From Streptomyces sp. JB150 (GTDB lineage: Bacteria; Actinomycetota; Actinomycetes; Streptomycetales; Streptomycetaceae): a stretch of 64,000 bases of DNA. The position numbers and the translations under genes are program-made. The stretch's first letter is position 1, and every line of letters starts with the position of its first letter. Positions 16,412-24,602 of this stretch are shown in pieces. The DNA lies in contig NZ_CP049780.1 in assembly GCF_011193355.1 (NCBI RefSeq), positions 981,280 to 1,045,279 on the forward strand. The letters are read 5' to 3'. The notes under the pieces were generated by a model, which saw nothing but the letters and a program-made list of their open reading frames with translations, was not told where the DNA came from and did no database searches.

Positions 16412-17251
16412 TCATCCCGTGAGCGTGGAGACCTCGGCCTCGAGGGCCTGAAGGTCGGCGAGCTGACGGAGCGAGGCGGGGCTCGGGCCGGCCGGAGCTT
16501 CCTTGGCCGCAGGCGTCTGCGGCGAGGGCGTCTCGGGCGGGTTCGGCGTGGCCTTCTCTTCGTCGTCCGTGCTGGAAGACAGGGAGTCCAGCAGCTCCTT
16601 GGCGAGTCGCGCGATCTCCTTCACGCGCTCCTCGTTCTTCGCCGACAGCGTCCTGCCGGCCTTCGCCGCCATGGCCCCTGTCAGGGCCTGGCGAAGCTCC
16701 TCGGTCTGGGCGGCGGAAGCGCCTTCGACCGCGATGCGCATGGTGGCGCCGTCGCTGCTTTTGACGTCCAGCAGTTCCGTGGCCTGGTTCGCGCCGATCA
16801 GGGTGGGGCCGACCTCGTAGAGCTTGAGCTTGCGCAGCTCGTAGTATCCCTCGCCGTCATTCTGGTCGACCCACGCGCCCTCCTCGACGTCGTAGGCGAA
16901 ACTGAACTGGGTGACGCGGCGGCCCTTCAGCAGCTTGTACACCTGGGCGGCCTTCGAGCCGGGCTCCGTGTCGATACGGGCCTTCACCCACAGGCCTTCC
17001 GGCCGCTCCTCGGCCTCCAGCACCTCCCCGATGTGGTACTCGGGGTCGTGGGACATGTGCGACCACAGCACCGGGATCGGATCTCCGCGGCCCTTCCACT
17101 CGGCGAGGGTGTCCGCGAACGCCCCCGGTGTGATCTTGTCGCCGACGCTGTCGAGGTTGTACGCGGCGACGATCGCCTCGAACGTCCCCTCGTCGGTGCC
17201 CTCGTGCTCACCCGCCGCCTTGATGCGCACGGGGCAGCTCTTGATTCGCAT
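16412..17251 (-). CDS. HK97-type prohead protease
   Basis: 280 aa from the ATG at 17251, which follows AGGAG. The N-terminal serine protease domain (peptidase family U35/S78) has His65 in the VLWSHMSHDP segment and Ser117 in QFSFAY, followed by EVGPTLIGANQAT. The C-terminal 110 residues are a charged helical and Pro-rich extension that could be a scaffolding tail. It cleaves the delta domain from the capsid protein encoded next to it. Confidence 0.93.
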   Translation of the reverse strand: MRIKSCPVRIKAAGEHEGTDEGTFEAIVAAYNLDSVGDKITPGAFADTLAEWKGRGDPIPVLWSHMSHDPEYHIGEVLEAEERPEGLWVKARIDTEPGSKAAQVYKLLKGRRVTQFSFAYDVEEGAWVDQNDGEGYYELRKLKLYEVGPTLIGANQATELLDVKSSDGATMRIAVEGASAAQTEELRQALTGAMAAKAGRTLSAKNEERVKEIARLAKELLDSLSSSTDDEEKATPNPPETPSPQTPAAKEAPAGPSPASLRQLADLQALEAEVSTLTG

Positions 17252-17253
17252 CC

Positions 17254-19206
17254 TTACTCCTGTGCGTAGTCGAGACGGCACTTGCAGTTCGCGGTTTCCT
17301 TGGCCTCACCCTTGCCGTCGCCGGGCCACCTGAGACCGTTCGAGAAGACGTCATCGAGGCTCACCGCCTCGCCGTCCTGGGCCCGATGCGACGGCCGCGG
17401 GTTCGCCCCGCCCGTCCGCCAGATCTTCTTCGTCACCCCGGACACGCCAGCCGCATCGTGGGAGCCGAAGCCGCGGGCCTCCGTCGCCGCCGTCGACGCC
17501 CGCACCTGGGCAGCCACAGCCCACAGCCCGGCCGCGTGCTCCAGCCCGGCCCGCCAGTCCTCGCCCGGGTCCTCCTGCACCGCAGCAACCGCGTCCCGGC
17601 CGGCCTGCTCATGCTGGGACGCGTGCGTCTCCGCTGCAGCCAGCAGCCACGGCAGCATGACCTCCGGATCCCAGCCCGCAGCCTCAGGGTTGAACGCCTC
17701 CAGCACACCCCACGCCGACAGTTGGGCGATCCGGTAGCCGTGCTCGGCCAGCAGAGCCTGCAGCTCCGCCAGCCGGTCCTCGGCGCCCTCGTCCCACCAG
17801 GCCAGCAGGTCCGGAATGCTGTCCGCTTTGGCGCCCGCCCGGGACAGCAGACGCGCCGACTGCCGGTTCGTCCACCGCTCCAGCGCGGCCGTGAACGCCT
17901 CAAGCTCCTCGTCGAAGTCCCCAAGATCGTCCGGCCTGCTCGCCCCGGCCGCCTTCATCAACACCAGGCGGCCCCGACCTTTTGGGAGGGCCGCAGCCTC
18001 CGGTGCCGAATCGGTCGGCGACGCCTGTCCGCCGACAAGGACGTTCATGGGGGTGATGAGATCGTTTCCGCCATCGATCTGCGGAAGATTCATCCGGGCC
18101 CGGGCCTCGTTGCGGGTCAGCCATGGCGCACCCACCGCGGTCTGCAGCTGCTGCGCCTGCTCCTCGAACGAGCCGCGGAGCTTCTCCTGCAGGTTGAACT
18201 CGACGTACACGCCCTCGGAGTCCGGCAGGTCCGGGATGAGCTGGAGACCGATCTCCTCCTGGATCATCTGCAGCCACGGGCCGAGCGTGTCCTGGTACAA
18301 CTGCTGGTGCTGCTCGCGAATGTTGGAGAACGTCGCGTTGTCGAGGATCCCGACCATCGGCAGCGGAATGTGGTACGCCGCCGCGACCTCCTCTCGGGTC
18401 AACTTCCGGGCCTCGATGTACTGCGCCTTCGCCGGATCGATCGCCAGCTGCTCGTAGGACATGCCGTCCTCGAGGATCGGCGTGCCCTGCCCGCTCTCGA
18501 CGTAGCCGCGCCAGCCCTCCCGGAACCGGGCCTTCGCCCCATCGGCCCACGCGGGCGCATCCGCGGGCCGCTTCAGCACGCCGGACAGCCGGCCGCCGTT
18601 GCGCCACATCTGCTCGCGCGCCCGGTTCGCCTCGAACTCCTCCGCCAGCAGACTGCGCAAGGCGTCGATCGGCGACGAGCCGTACCGCAGGTCCACCGGG
18701 TCGTAGCCGTGGAAATGCACCACCTGATCGGGTGCGAGCTCGAGATCGCCCTTGGAGCCGTGAATCCTGAAGGCTTCCGGCTGCAGCCAGCTGGCGCCCT
18801 CGATCGTCATCCTGGACGGCGGCACCGGGATCACCCCGATCACGTTGCCGCCATCGACACGGACCTTCACCCAGTACGCCGTGTCATAGATCGCGATGTC
18901 CGACACGAGACGCTCGATCAGCCGGTACCGCGTCAGCTGGGCGCCCGGAGCAGCCAGGATCTGCGGCAGTGGATGATCCGTCAGCCGCTCCCGGTCCGTG
19001 TCCGACACCCTGCGGAAGGCGTGCAGGCCCAACTGAGCAATGTTCCGGGCCAGGAAACTGACCACCGTGCGGATCTGCGGCTGGCACCGGTACAAGTGCG
19101 CGTACTCGTGGTAGATCCCATCAGCCAGCCGCACATAGGCGGCTGGGGCAGCCAGAGGCGCCACCGACACCGCCGAAAGCTGCCCTTGGGAGACGACGAA
19201 CGCCAC
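17254..19206 (-). CDS. Portal protein fused to a MuF-like C-terminal domain
   Basis: 650 aa from a GTG five bases after GGGAGG. Residues 1 to about 430 are an HK97-type portal (IYDTAYWVKVRVDG ... HFHGYDPVDLRYGSSPIDALR ... HIPLPMVGILDNATFSNIREQ). The last ~60 residues carry the hallmark of Mu gpF-like minor head proteins: KKIWRTGG, PRPSHRAQDGEAVSLDDVF, and NCKCRLDY at the end. These are usually two separate genes; here they are one reading frame. Confidence 0.9.
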   Translation of the reverse strand: MAFVVSQGQLSAVSVAPLAAPAAYVRLADGIYHEYAHLYRCQPQIRTVVSFLARNIAQLGLHAFRRVSDTDRERLTDHPLPQILAAPGAQLTRYRLIERLVSDIAIYDTAYWVKVRVDGGNVIGVIPVPPSRMTIEGASWLQPEAFRIHGSKGDLELAPDQVVHFHGYDPVDLRYGSSPIDALRSLLAEEFEANRAREQMWRNGGRLSGVLKRPADAPAWADGAKARFREGWRGYVESGQGTPILEDGMSYEQLAIDPAKAQYIEARKLTREEVAAAYHIPLPMVGILDNATFSNIREQHQQLYQDTLGPWLQMIQEEIGLQLIPDLPDSEGVYVEFNLQEKLRGSFEEQAQQLQTAVGAPWLTRNEARARMNLPQIDGGNDLITPMNVLVGGQASPTDSAPEAAALPKGRGRLVLMKAAGASRPDDLGDFDEELEAFTAALERWTNRQSARLLSRAGAKADSIPDLLAWWDEGAEDRLAELQALLAEHGYRIAQLSAWGVLEAFNPEAAGWDPEVMLPWLLAAAETHASQHEQAGRDAVAAVQEDPGEDWRAGLEHAAGLWAVAAQVRASTAATEARGFGSHDAAGVSGVTKKIWRTGGANPRPSHRAQDGEAVSLDDVFSNGLRWPGDGKGEAKETANCKCRLDYAQE

Positions 19207-19207
19207 G

Positions 19208-19438
19208 TCAGCCTCCCGCCACCTGAATGAACTCCACCCGGGCGCGCTCGACGATGACCTCACCGTCCATCGGCGTATCCGCCGCCCCGTGCTGCATCAG
19301 CGTCACGTCCCGCAGCACCAACAGCGGACCCCGCTTCGCCCACAACACCCCAGCGAACGCCTTATCAGAGAGGTTCACCACCACCCGCCTGCGCACCGCA
19401 GTCCTGCGCCACGGAAACCAGCCCCACACGACGGCCAC
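19208..19438 (-). CDS. Small conserved phage protein between terminase and portal
   Basis: 76 aa, or 73 if the GTG at 19429 is used, which has better spacing from GAGGGGG. The core (NLSDKAFAGVLWAKRGPLLVLRDVTLM) is compact and beta-rich, followed by MDGEVIVERARVEFIQV. The pattern recalls an Sm-like barrel, but this is only an impression. It is coupled to the terminase stop. Confidence 0.7.
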   Translation of the reverse strand: MAVVWGWFPWRRTAVRRRVVVNLSDKAFAGVLWAKRGPLLVLRDVTLMQHGAADTPMDGEVIVERARVEFIQVAGG

Positions 19439-19442
19439 CCCC

Positions 19443-21179
19443 TCACACGACCTCCAGGCCGCCGTCCTCGTAAGCCGACTTCACCGGCACCTCGCGGGCC
19501 ATCGCCTCCGACAGCGCCGTCACTGCCGCAGACACTGCGTCGATCTTCTCGGCGCTGCGTGCCTTGTCCGGCTTCACGTTGCCGGCCGGATCCATCGCCA
19601 CAGCCAAGTTGTCGACCATCCACGTCACCGCCGGGTTGCCGCCGTGCCGGAACATCGGCTTCGCGGGCGTACCCTTCAACAGCAGGCGCTGCAACTCCTT
19701 CAGCGGCGGGCTCATAGTGACAAAGCCCTGCCGGACCTTCACCATCGGCGCGTTCGCCTCAGCCAGCTTGTTCGTCAACGGCACCGCGGACCACGGGTCA
19801 TAGCCCAAAGCCCGCACGTCGAAGGCATCCAGGTCCCGCTCCACCTGCAGCTGGATGTAGTCGTAGTCGGCGACATTCCCAGGCGTCGCAACCAGCAGGC
19901 CCTCACGCACCCACACCGACGCGGCACCCGCCGTGCGCTGATCCAGCGCCTCGACATTGTCCTCCGGCGTCCACAACCGCCACAAGGCGTCGTAGCCGCC
20001 GCTCTCGTCCGGAAACAGCCAGCACAGCGCCAGCAGGTCAGAGGTCGCCGCCAAGTCCAGACCGCCATACGCCTCACGGCCCAGCAGCCTGGCCTCGTCG
20101 ACCATGCCCGCATTGCGGTTCCACGACTCCAGCGTCAGGAACTTCGTCTCCTGCTTCGTCCGCCGGCCCAAATGCAGCCGCAGGTACTTCGCCAGGTCCG
20201 CCGGGGACTGCTTCGCCTCATCCGACTTCGCCTGCAGATACGAGCGGGTCGGCGACACCCCATACCCGGGATTCGCCTTCCGCCACGTCGCCTCGACGTG
20301 CGGGTCGTCATCCCGCTCCGCCGCCCACACCACGCCATACACACTCGGCGCCTCGAACACCCGACGGGCCAGCTTCTCGATCCGCTGCCGCTTCCGGTCG
20401 TAGACACTCTCCCGCTTACCGGAGTCCGCCGTCGTAATGATGACGATCAGCGGCTGGCGACGAGACCCCGTGCCCGTCTCGATCGTCTCCACCAGCTCGG
20501 GCGTCTTGTGCTCGTGCAGCTCGTCGATGATCGCGCAGTGGATGTTCGCTCCGTGCTGCGCGCCCGCCACCGAGCTGATCGGCTTGAAATAGGAGCCGCT
20601 CCTGGGGTGCAGGATGATGTGCTTCAGCGGCTTCACATGCCGCTTCAACGCCGGGGCCGCCTCCGCCAGCTTCTTCACCGGCTCAAAGACGAACCCCGCC
20701 TGCTCCTTCGTCGTCGCCGCCGTAATGACCTGCGCGCCACCCTCGCCGTCCGCGCACGTCATGTAGATCGCCAGGCCCCCGGCCAACGTCGACTTGCCGT
20801 TCTTGCGGGGCACATCCACATACAGCTCGCGCACGATCCGCACGTAGGCATCCGCGTCGTCGTCCCAGCGCACCCATCCAAAGACCGGCGCCAGAATGTA
20901 CGCCACCTGCCACGGATCCGGCCGCAACGGCTGCCCCGCCCACTGCCCCTGCGTGTGCCGCAGCAGCGAGAACGCCTTGATGACCTTGTCCACGCGGTCC
21001 GGATCGAACACCGCGCCCGGAGCCTCACCCGGTGACGGAGTCTGAATCAGCGGCGGGCAGTCCGGCAGCGGGATACCCCGCGAGACGAGATACCAGGCGA
21101 CCTCCGGCGACAGCTTCAGCCGCTCAAGCTCGACCTCGTCCGGCAGCTCAGCCGAACGGGTTGTCGTCCTCGTCGCCAT
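19443..21179 (-). CDS. terL: Terminase large subunit (Terminase_1 family)
   Basis: 578 aa. The ATPase domain has Walker A VPRKNGKST at about residues 123-131 and Walker B CAIIDE at 215-220. The C-terminal nuclease domain begins around GGLDLAATSDL and includes further acidic residues typical of the RNase H-like fold. It drives ATP-dependent packaging and cuts the concatemer at the prohead portal. The gene overlaps the small subunit gene by 32 bases. Confidence 0.96.
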   Translation of the reverse strand: MATRTTTRSAELPDEVELERLKLSPEVAWYLVSRGIPLPDCPPLIQTPSPGEAPGAVFDPDRVDKVIKAFSLLRHTQGQWAGQPLRPDPWQVAYILAPVFGWVRWDDDADAYVRIVRELYVDVPRKNGKSTLAGGLAIYMTCADGEGGAQVITAATTKEQAGFVFEPVKKLAEAAPALKRHVKPLKHIILHPRSGSYFKPISSVAGAQHGANIHCAIIDELHEHKTPELVETIETGTGSRRQPLIVIITTADSGKRESVYDRKRQRIEKLARRVFEAPSVYGVVWAAERDDDPHVEATWRKANPGYGVSPTRSYLQAKSDEAKQSPADLAKYLRLHLGRRTKQETKFLTLESWNRNAGMVDEARLLGREAYGGLDLAATSDLLALCWLFPDESGGYDALWRLWTPEDNVEALDQRTAGAASVWVREGLLVATPGNVADYDYIQLQVERDLDAFDVRALGYDPWSAVPLTNKLAEANAPMVKVRQGFVTMSPPLKELQRLLLKGTPAKPMFRHGGNPAVTWMVDNLAVAMDPAGNVKPDKARSAEKIDAVSAAVTALSEAMAREVPVKSAYEDGGLEVV

Positions 21180-21603
21180 CGTCGGCCCCCCTCGCCAGGG
21201 CCTGCTCCGTCGACGGGGTCAGCCCGAAGTGCGCCGCCCAACTGCGCATCTCGCGGCCGGCCGCACGAGCGATGCCCACACACGGGTGAGCCAGCTTGCC
21301 CTGCCGGGCCTCGATGACCTGCCCCTCTTCTTGCACCGTGCGCGTCGCCTGCACGAACGTCGCCCACGCCTCGCAGTACGCCGCCAGCGCCGCCCGATCC
21401 TCCGGCTTCAGCAGATCCAGCCGGGACAGACCAGGCACGACCCGCTTCCACTCGGCCGCCGCCTCGCGTGACAACCACGACGGCGGGTTCGGCGGCACCC
21501 GCTTGAACGCCGGGCCCAGATTGACCGGCCGGCCCGCGGTGTCCTTGCCGTCCCCACGCCCCTTGATCAGCTTCAGAGCGGCGGGCTGAGCAGTACGGCC
21601 CAT
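21148..21603 (-). CDS. terS: Terminase small subunit, P27 family
   Basis: 151 aa from MGRTAQPAALK. The pattern PPNPPSWLSREAAAEWKRVVPGL and AALAAYCEAWATFVQA is characteristic of the P27-like small terminase family. It recognises the packaging site. The HNH gene upstream and the short gap between them (21604-21696) indicate cos-type packaging. Confidence 0.92.
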   Translation of the reverse strand: MGRTAQPAALKLIKGRGDGKDTAGRPVNLGPAFKRVPPNPPSWLSREAAAEWKRVVPGLSRLDLLKPEDRAALAAYCEAWATFVQATRTVQEEGQVIEARQGKLAHPCVGIARAAGREMRSWAAHFGLTPSTEQALARGADDGDEDDNPFG

Positions 21604-21715
21604 GATCACAGACCCCCTATGCCCAATTCTGTGCAGGCATCTCCCTCACTGACCGCGGCGGGCCCCCAGACGATCACGACAGAGATTCTGACCCCCCTAC
21701 CCCCGCTCCCGGGCC
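21604..21715. other. Candidate cos region
   Basis: This covers the gap between the HNH gene and the small terminase gene plus the end of the HNH frame. It contains a strongly skewed stretch (ACCCCCCTACCCCCGCTC at 21691-21708, read as GGGGGTAGGGGGG on the coding strand). Comparable G-runs lie near the cos sites of many HNH-terminase phages. Inference from position and composition only. Confidence 0.4.
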
Positions 21716-22122
21716 GGTGGATCGAGATCAGAGGTCCCGCGGTTCGCTCTCCGACGTTCAGCTCGGGCCCGATTGGCCCGCGCAGCCTCGGCCTTCGACT
21801 TCAGCTCATGGTCCTCAGCGCAGATCAGCCCGAGGTTGTCCATGTCCCTCGCCGAGCCGCCCTCACTGATGGGGATTTTATGCTCAAGGTCGAAGGTCTC
21901 GCCCTCTTCAGCCTCGCGACCGCAGACATAGCAGCAGCCGTTGTCTCGCTGCTCGACTCGCCTCTTCAGTGAGCGCATCGTGCCGGAGCTCATGCCGTAG
22001 CGGTCCTGCTTGCGAGCTCGGTTGGCCCAGGGCTGCGGCTGGTGCTCGTCACATCGGCCGCGCTTGGTGGCGAACCCGTAGCAGCCAGCCGCTCCGCATC
22101 TGGTTGGTGGTGCGGTGGGCAT
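21697..22122 (-). CDS. HNH endonuclease associated with terminase
   Basis: 141 aa. Zinc-binding Cys pairs (CYVCG) precede the HNH core DLEHKIPISEGGS with N in NLGLICAEDHELKS. The N-terminus has another Cys-rich part (CGAAGCYGF). HNH proteins encoded beside cos-phage terminases work with them in cos cleavage and DNA packaging. Confidence 0.9.
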   Translation of the reverse strand: MPTAPPTRCGAAGCYGFATKRGRCDEHQPQPWANRARKQDRYGMSSGTMRSLKRRVEQRDNGCCYVCGREAEEGETFDLEHKIPISEGGSARDMDNLGLICAEDHELKSKAEAARANRARAERRRANRGTSDLDPPARERG

Positions 22123-22209
22123 GCCCCTCCTCCCCTGTGCCCTGCCCTCAGCCCCAGGCCGGTAGGTGGGGCGGTACCCCCCGGCATCCCCCTGGGGGTA
22201 CCGGAGGGG

Positions 22210-22341
22210 CTACTCCCCTTTGTCCACCCCGGTGGCTTCGCCGTTGACCATGGTGGCGAGGATGCGTGCGGCGCCTTCCTTCTTCGCCGGAACGGGGCAG
22301 AGCATGACCTTGTCGTCGTTCTCGACGGTGATGATCCGCAA
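22210..22341 (-). CDS. Small hypothetical protein (43 aa), possible TTG start
   Basis: The frame gives LRIITVENDDKVMLCPVPAK..., ending GVDKGE. It starts with TTG, has only a weak GGA upstream, and stays open back to a TAG near 22376. It fits between the HNH and HTH genes on the same strand, which otherwise leaves about 280 bp empty. The gene is plausible, but the start is uncertain. Confidence 0.45.
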   Translation of the reverse strand: MRIITVENDDKVMLCPVPAKKEGAARILATMVNGEATGVDKGE

Positions 22342-22403
22342 GTCAGGGGATCCGTACCAGTTGAGTCCCGCCGCCTACGACGGGGGCGTGGACGGCGGGA
22401 CGG

Positions 22404-22646
22404 TCAGGCGGCGCGGCGGGCACGCTGTGGCATGGGCCGGTAGGTGCGGGCGCGTTCGCGTATCTCGGGCAGGGCGTACATGGTCTTGTACTCGTGGCCC
22501 TGCCCGGTGAGCCGGCCGTCGCCTTGGAAGCGCTGGATCTTCCCGCGGCGCGCCCACTGCCGGATGACCGTCCCCGGGACTCCCGTTGCCGCGGTCGCTT
22601 CGTGCTCGTAGACGAGGTCGTCCGGGTACAGCTCGGTGACGTCCAT
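22404..22646 (-). CDS. MerR/excisionase-like small DNA-binding protein
   Basis: 80 aa. A winged helix-turn-helix pattern is visible: VYEHEATAATGVPGTVIRQWARRGKIQRF. This matches the HTH of AlpA/Xis/MerR-type small proteins, followed by a basic tail. ATG 22646 has GGGGAGG upstream. It could regulate the packaging genes or the neighbouring module; the target is unknown. Confidence 0.7.
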   Translation of the reverse strand: MDVTELYPDDLVYEHEATAATGVPGTVIRQWARRGKIQRFQGDGRLTGQGHEYKTMYALPEIRERARTYRPMPQRARRAA

Positions 22647-22669
22647 GCGGCCTCCCCGGGGCATGCGAA

Positions 22670-22695
22670 AGGCCCCCGGCAGTAGCTGGGGGCCT
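22670..22695 (-). terminator. GC-rich hairpin upstream of the HTH gene
   Basis: An inverted repeat (AGGCCCCC... with ...GGGGGCCT) of about eight to ten pairs lies in the 129-bp gap between two genes, a likely terminator. Confidence 0.55.
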
Positions 22696-22775
22696 CAGAG
22701 GCTTGCGGGCACACGTGTCCTGCCCTGGGGGCACTGTGACATACGGTGATCGGCTCGGTCAAGCAGTGACCGCGA

Positions 22776-23042
22776 TCAGGCGGTCACCGACTCCTGCCCT
22801 GCGACGGGGAGGACCTCGATGGGCATGGCCCAGCCGAGGTGGGCGAGTGCTCCTTCGAGGGCGGCGTCGGCTCGGCTTTCTTGCCAGGCTGCGGCGATGT
22901 CGGGCCGGTCGAAGTGCAGCAGCAGCCGGCCGCGCTCGACGGTGGGGGTGGCGTGGGCGAGGAGCATGCCGGTGACGTGACGCCGGCGAGAAGCAGCGGC
23001 CACTGCTTCCGGCCACCAAACGGGGGCGGGCCGGGGCGTCAT
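22776..23042 (-). CDS. Stand-alone protein resembling the C-terminal domain of DnaX (tau)
   Basis: 88 aa from an ATG that overlaps the upstream stop. The order of features VWWPEAVAAASRRRHVTGMLL, VERGRLLLHF, DIAAAW, ALEGALAHLGW resembles the small C-terminal domain of actinobacterial DNA polymerase III gamma/tau, the part that contacts the polymerase. No ATPase part is present. It might modulate the host replisome (inference), or only share a fold. Confidence 0.5.
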   Translation of the reverse strand: MTPRPAPVWWPEAVAAASRRRHVTGMLLAHATPTVERGRLLLHFDRPDIAAAWQESRADAALEGALAHLGWAMPIEVLPVAGQESVTA

Positions 23043-23239
23043 CGCGCCCACCGACGAGGCTCGTAGTCTGCTGCGGCGGAGAGAATCGCCATGGCGACGG
23101 CCTGTTGGTCCAGACCGGCGGCGACCGCCTCTTCGAGGACCCGGTCTGCCTTCTTGCTGCTGCCTCGTCCGAGGAAGCCACCGCGCTGGAGCTGGCGGCC
23201 GGCCTCTTGGATCTCTTCGGGGGTGGGCTTTTTGGGCAC
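23039..23239 (-). CDS. Small hypothetical phage protein (66 aa)
   Basis: Highly basic N-terminal half (PKKPTPEEIQEAGRQLQRGGFLGRGSSKKADR) and a helical C-terminal half (VLEEAVAAGLDQQAVAMAILSAAADYEP). Coupled by ATGA overlap to the DnaX-like gene, so the two are likely made together. No domain recognised. Confidence 0.65.
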   Translation of the reverse strand: MPKKPTPEEIQEAGRQLQRGGFLGRGSSKKADRVLEEAVAAGLDQQAVAMAILSAAADYEPRRWAR

Positions 23240-23249
23240 GGCTGTCTCC

Positions 23250-23717
23250 TTACAGGTTTCGGCTGTCGGCGAGTTGAGCGGCGCGGTCGAGTTGGAGGAG
23301 GACGGGGGCAGCGCCGGGCTGACGCCGGTTCCAGGCGGGGATGGTGTGATCTCCGAAGTCGCGCTCGATGGTCTCGAGCAGCAGGACGCACGCCTCGTCG
23401 GCTTGGCCGCGGGTGGCGGCTTCCTGCCGGATGGCGTGGATGGGGCAAACGGCGCCGTGCTCGTCGAAGGCGGCGTCCCGGCACCAGCCGACGGTCTCGA
23501 TGCGGGCGCGGGCGCGGTGAAGGAGCTGAGCGATCGGGGTGGGGTACGGGCTGGGCGCCGGCATCGGGGGCGTTTCGCTGGGGAGCCGGATCACGTCGGC
23601 CAGGTCGAGCGGCGTGCTGTCGTTCCGGGCGTCGACGGCGAGGACGGCGAGCACGAGCCGCTCGTCGAAGCCCAGCTCCTTGGGCGGGGTTGCCGCGGGG
23701 GCGATGGTCGCGGTCAC
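23250..23717 (-). CDS. Hypothetical phage protein
   Basis: 155 aa from a GTG overlapping the upstream stop. It contains CRDAAFDEHGAVCPIHAIR, a possible metal-binding site, and the helical VLLLETIERDFGDHTIPAWNRR. The first half is low-complexity and Pro-rich. Similar proteins are common in Streptomyces mobile elements, often carrying the phrase 'IPAWN'. The function is not known. Confidence 0.7.
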   Translation of the reverse strand: MTATIAPAATPPKELGFDERLVLAVLAVDARNDSTPLDLADVIRLPSETPPMPAPSPYPTPIAQLLHRARARIETVGWCRDAAFDEHGAVCPIHAIRQEAATRGQADEACVLLLETIERDFGDHTIPAWNRRQPGAAPVLLQLDRAAQLADSRNL

Positions 23718-23899
23718 CGCTTGGCCTTGCCGTGGTCGCACCGCTCGGGGCAGCGCGTCTTGATCTGCTTGCCGCCGAACGCGCTGAAGAGGAACCCGTT
23801 GCCGCTGCAGCACCAGCAGAGGCCGCGGGCGGTGGCTTCGCCGGGTGAGAGGCGGCCGTTCTGGGCCTCCCACTGCTGGTCGTTCATGCGGGGTGCCAT
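23714..23899 (-). CDS. Small Cys-rich zinc-binding protein
   Basis: 61 aa. Two Cys clusters, CWCCSGNG and CPERCDHGK, would form one zinc site of a DnaJ-like CxxCxGxG type. Several such mini zinc proteins are typical of actinobacterial conjugative elements and phages. Coupled (GTGA) to the next gene. Confidence 0.65.
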   Translation of the reverse strand: MAPRMNDQQWEAQNGRLSPGEATARGLCWCCSGNGFLFSAFGGKQIKTRCPERCDHGKAKR

Positions 23900-23987
23900 G
23901 ATGGTGATCTCCTTGCTCGCTCTTGGTGGGTGGGAGGTGCGGGGCGTCCCTGGTCGCTGGCAGGCATCGAGGGGCGCCCCGGCGGGT

Positions 23988-24380
23988 TCAGCGGCCCCAG
24001 CGCCGCTTCTTCGGGTCGGGCATGTCGGCGACGCGCTTCTCCAGGCCGCGGATCTCGGCCTCGTCGAGCGGGGCGGTGTAGCCCTTCGGGAGTGGGCCGG
24101 CGACCTGCGGGGCGGGGCTGGCGATGTTGCGCATGCCGCGGGGCGGCGCGTCGTAGATGGGGCCGTGCTGGCGGAGCAAGGTGCTGGCGGCGGCGCCGTA
24201 TGCGGTGCAGGGGGTGCCGGTGATCGGCAGCCGCTTCGTGAAGACGTACTCGCTGTAGAGCTGGGCGTCCTCGTAGGGCGCCACGCGCCGCTCGACGTTG
24301 TGGATGACGTAGTAGGGCTTGCCGAGCTGGAGTTCGCGGCAGAACTTCTTCTCCTGGCCGGGCTTCCACATCTTGGGCAT
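23988..24380 (-). CDS. Hypothetical protein downstream of the octamer array
   Basis: 130 aa. Short motifs such as PYYVIHNVERRVAPYEDAQLYSEYV and LDEAEIRGLEKRVADMPDPKKRRWGR are visible; the C-terminus is basic. It has GGAGA before its ATG and lies just downstream of the octamer repeat array. No family recognised. Its position next to a putative DNA-processing locus makes a DNA-binding role possible but unproven. Confidence 0.65.
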   Translation of the reverse strand: MPKMWKPGQEKKFCRELQLGKPYYVIHNVERRVAPYEDAQLYSEYVFTKRLPITGTPCTAYGAAASTLLRQHGPIYDAPPRGMRNIASPAPQVAGPLPKGYTAPLDEAEIRGLEKRVADMPDPKKRRWGR

Positions 24381-24419
24381 GATCGGTCTCCGTTTCTGCT
24401 TTGTGGCGGTTTGTTCCCG

Positions 24420-24580
24420 CTGCTCAGGGCTGCTCAGCGGGTGAATGTGCAGGTCAGGGCTGCTCAGGGGACTGATCAGGGGCTGCTCAGAGCAGTCGGT
24501 GAGCAGGTCGTGAGCAGCGGGCTGAGCGGCTGTGACCTGCGGGTTTGTGGCCTGAGCAGGGCTGAGCAGGCCCTGATCAG
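24420..24580. repeat. Cluster of CTGCTCAG/CTGAGCAG octamers beside the translocase gene
   Basis: Within 161 bp there are four CTGCTCAG (24420, 24430, 24460, 24483), two CTGATCAG (24472, 24573), two CTGAGCAG (24552, 24562), two GTGAGCAG (24499, 24510) and one CTGAGCGG (24522). The left half carries the octamer in one orientation and the right half in the other, around an axis near 24495. The cluster ends 22 bases from the stop of the TraB-like gene. In Streptomyces plasmids TraB recognises 8-bp repeats in a clt locus close to traB. Confidence 0.75.
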
Positions 24581-24602
24581 GGGTGCATACTTCGCGTATC
24601 GG

